From NCBI RefSeq assembly GCF_900113375.1, contig NZ_FOPC01000001.1, positions 434,001 through 498,000 on the forward strand: a DNA stretch of 64,000 nt, read 5' to 3'. The translations under genes were made by a program, and so were the position numbers. Within the stretch, counting starts at the first letter, position 1. Each line of letters begins with the position of its first letter. This stretch comes from Algoriphagus hitonicola (GTDB lineage Bacteria; Bacteroidota; Bacteroidia; Cytophagales; Cyclobacteriaceae). The notes below the pieces were generated by a model. The model saw only the letters and a program-made list of their open reading frames with translations. It searched no databases and was not told where the DNA came from. Below, piece after piece: positions 63,948 to 64,000 of this stretch.

Positions 63948-64000
63948 GTGCATATAATTTTACTTGTGGGCTGCATGAAATCCCGCACAGTCGTCCCGAA

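Overview
This 64 kb stretch is chromosomal DNA of a Bacteroidota bacterium, most likely a member of the Cytophagales such as Algoriphagus or another Cyclobacteriaceae. That placement is an inference from gene content: the outer-membrane translocon SprA and a cargo with a type IX secretion sorting tail, DUF4837 and DUF4292 lipoproteins, a malic enzyme fused to a phosphotransacetylase domain, FtsX-type permeases of Bacteroidetes type, and promoters of the TTTG-N19-TAnnTTTG class. No rRNA, tRNA, CRISPR array, prophage or complete insertion sequence was seen.

Region 1 (1-16.3 kb, all minus strand) is a packed envelope and housekeeping block. In transcription order it reads: enoyl-CoA hydratase, polysaccharide flippase, TPR protein, DUF4292 lipoprotein, EnvC-like murein hydrolase activator, TatA, GatA, LysM lytic transglycosylase, DUF4837 lipoprotein, malic enzyme, RuvA and SprA (cut by the window edge). 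Region 2 (16.4-20.4 kb, plus) carries isocitrate dehydrogenase with a clear terminator, then a glycosyltransferase overlapping a sugar aminotransferase.

Region 3 (20.4-24.8 kb) is the only unstable-looking part. It holds a YefM-type antitoxin with a palindromic operator, a YoeB-type toxin broken by one stop codon, two copies of a ~140 bp repeat on either side of an FtsX-type permease, a second repeat pair, small palindromes, and a fragment of a REP-associated tyrosine transposase that ends exactly where one repeat begins.

Region 4 (24.8-39.5 kb) holds a DUF819 membrane protein, the pta-ackA acetate operon, a DNA-alkyl methyltransferase, and then a minus-strand run of transporters: CDF metal transporter, amino-acid permease, P2-type calcium ATPase, a heme/hemoglobin-type TonB receptor with a small membrane-anchored partner, and a GntP permease.

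Region 5 (40-54.6 kb) holds catalase-peroxidase KatG, a CrtO-like acyltransferase homologue, an ankyrin/DUF2254 pair, a metallophosphoesterase, a glycine-rich surface protein with a type IX tail, PurL, formate-tetrahydrofolate ligase and an alpha/beta hydrolase. PurL and Fhs both serve one-carbon and purine metabolism.

Region 6 (54.6-64 kb) is a TetR-controlled efflux operon (TetR, TolC, HlyD-type adaptor, RND pump) behind a perfect consensus promoter. It is followed by ssb, a UPF0158 gene broken by an amber codon, a GNAT acetyltransferase and an OmpA-family lipoprotein. Several genes use TTG or GTG starts; at several loci a -7 promoter element overlaps an upstream candidate start and so argues for the downstream one.
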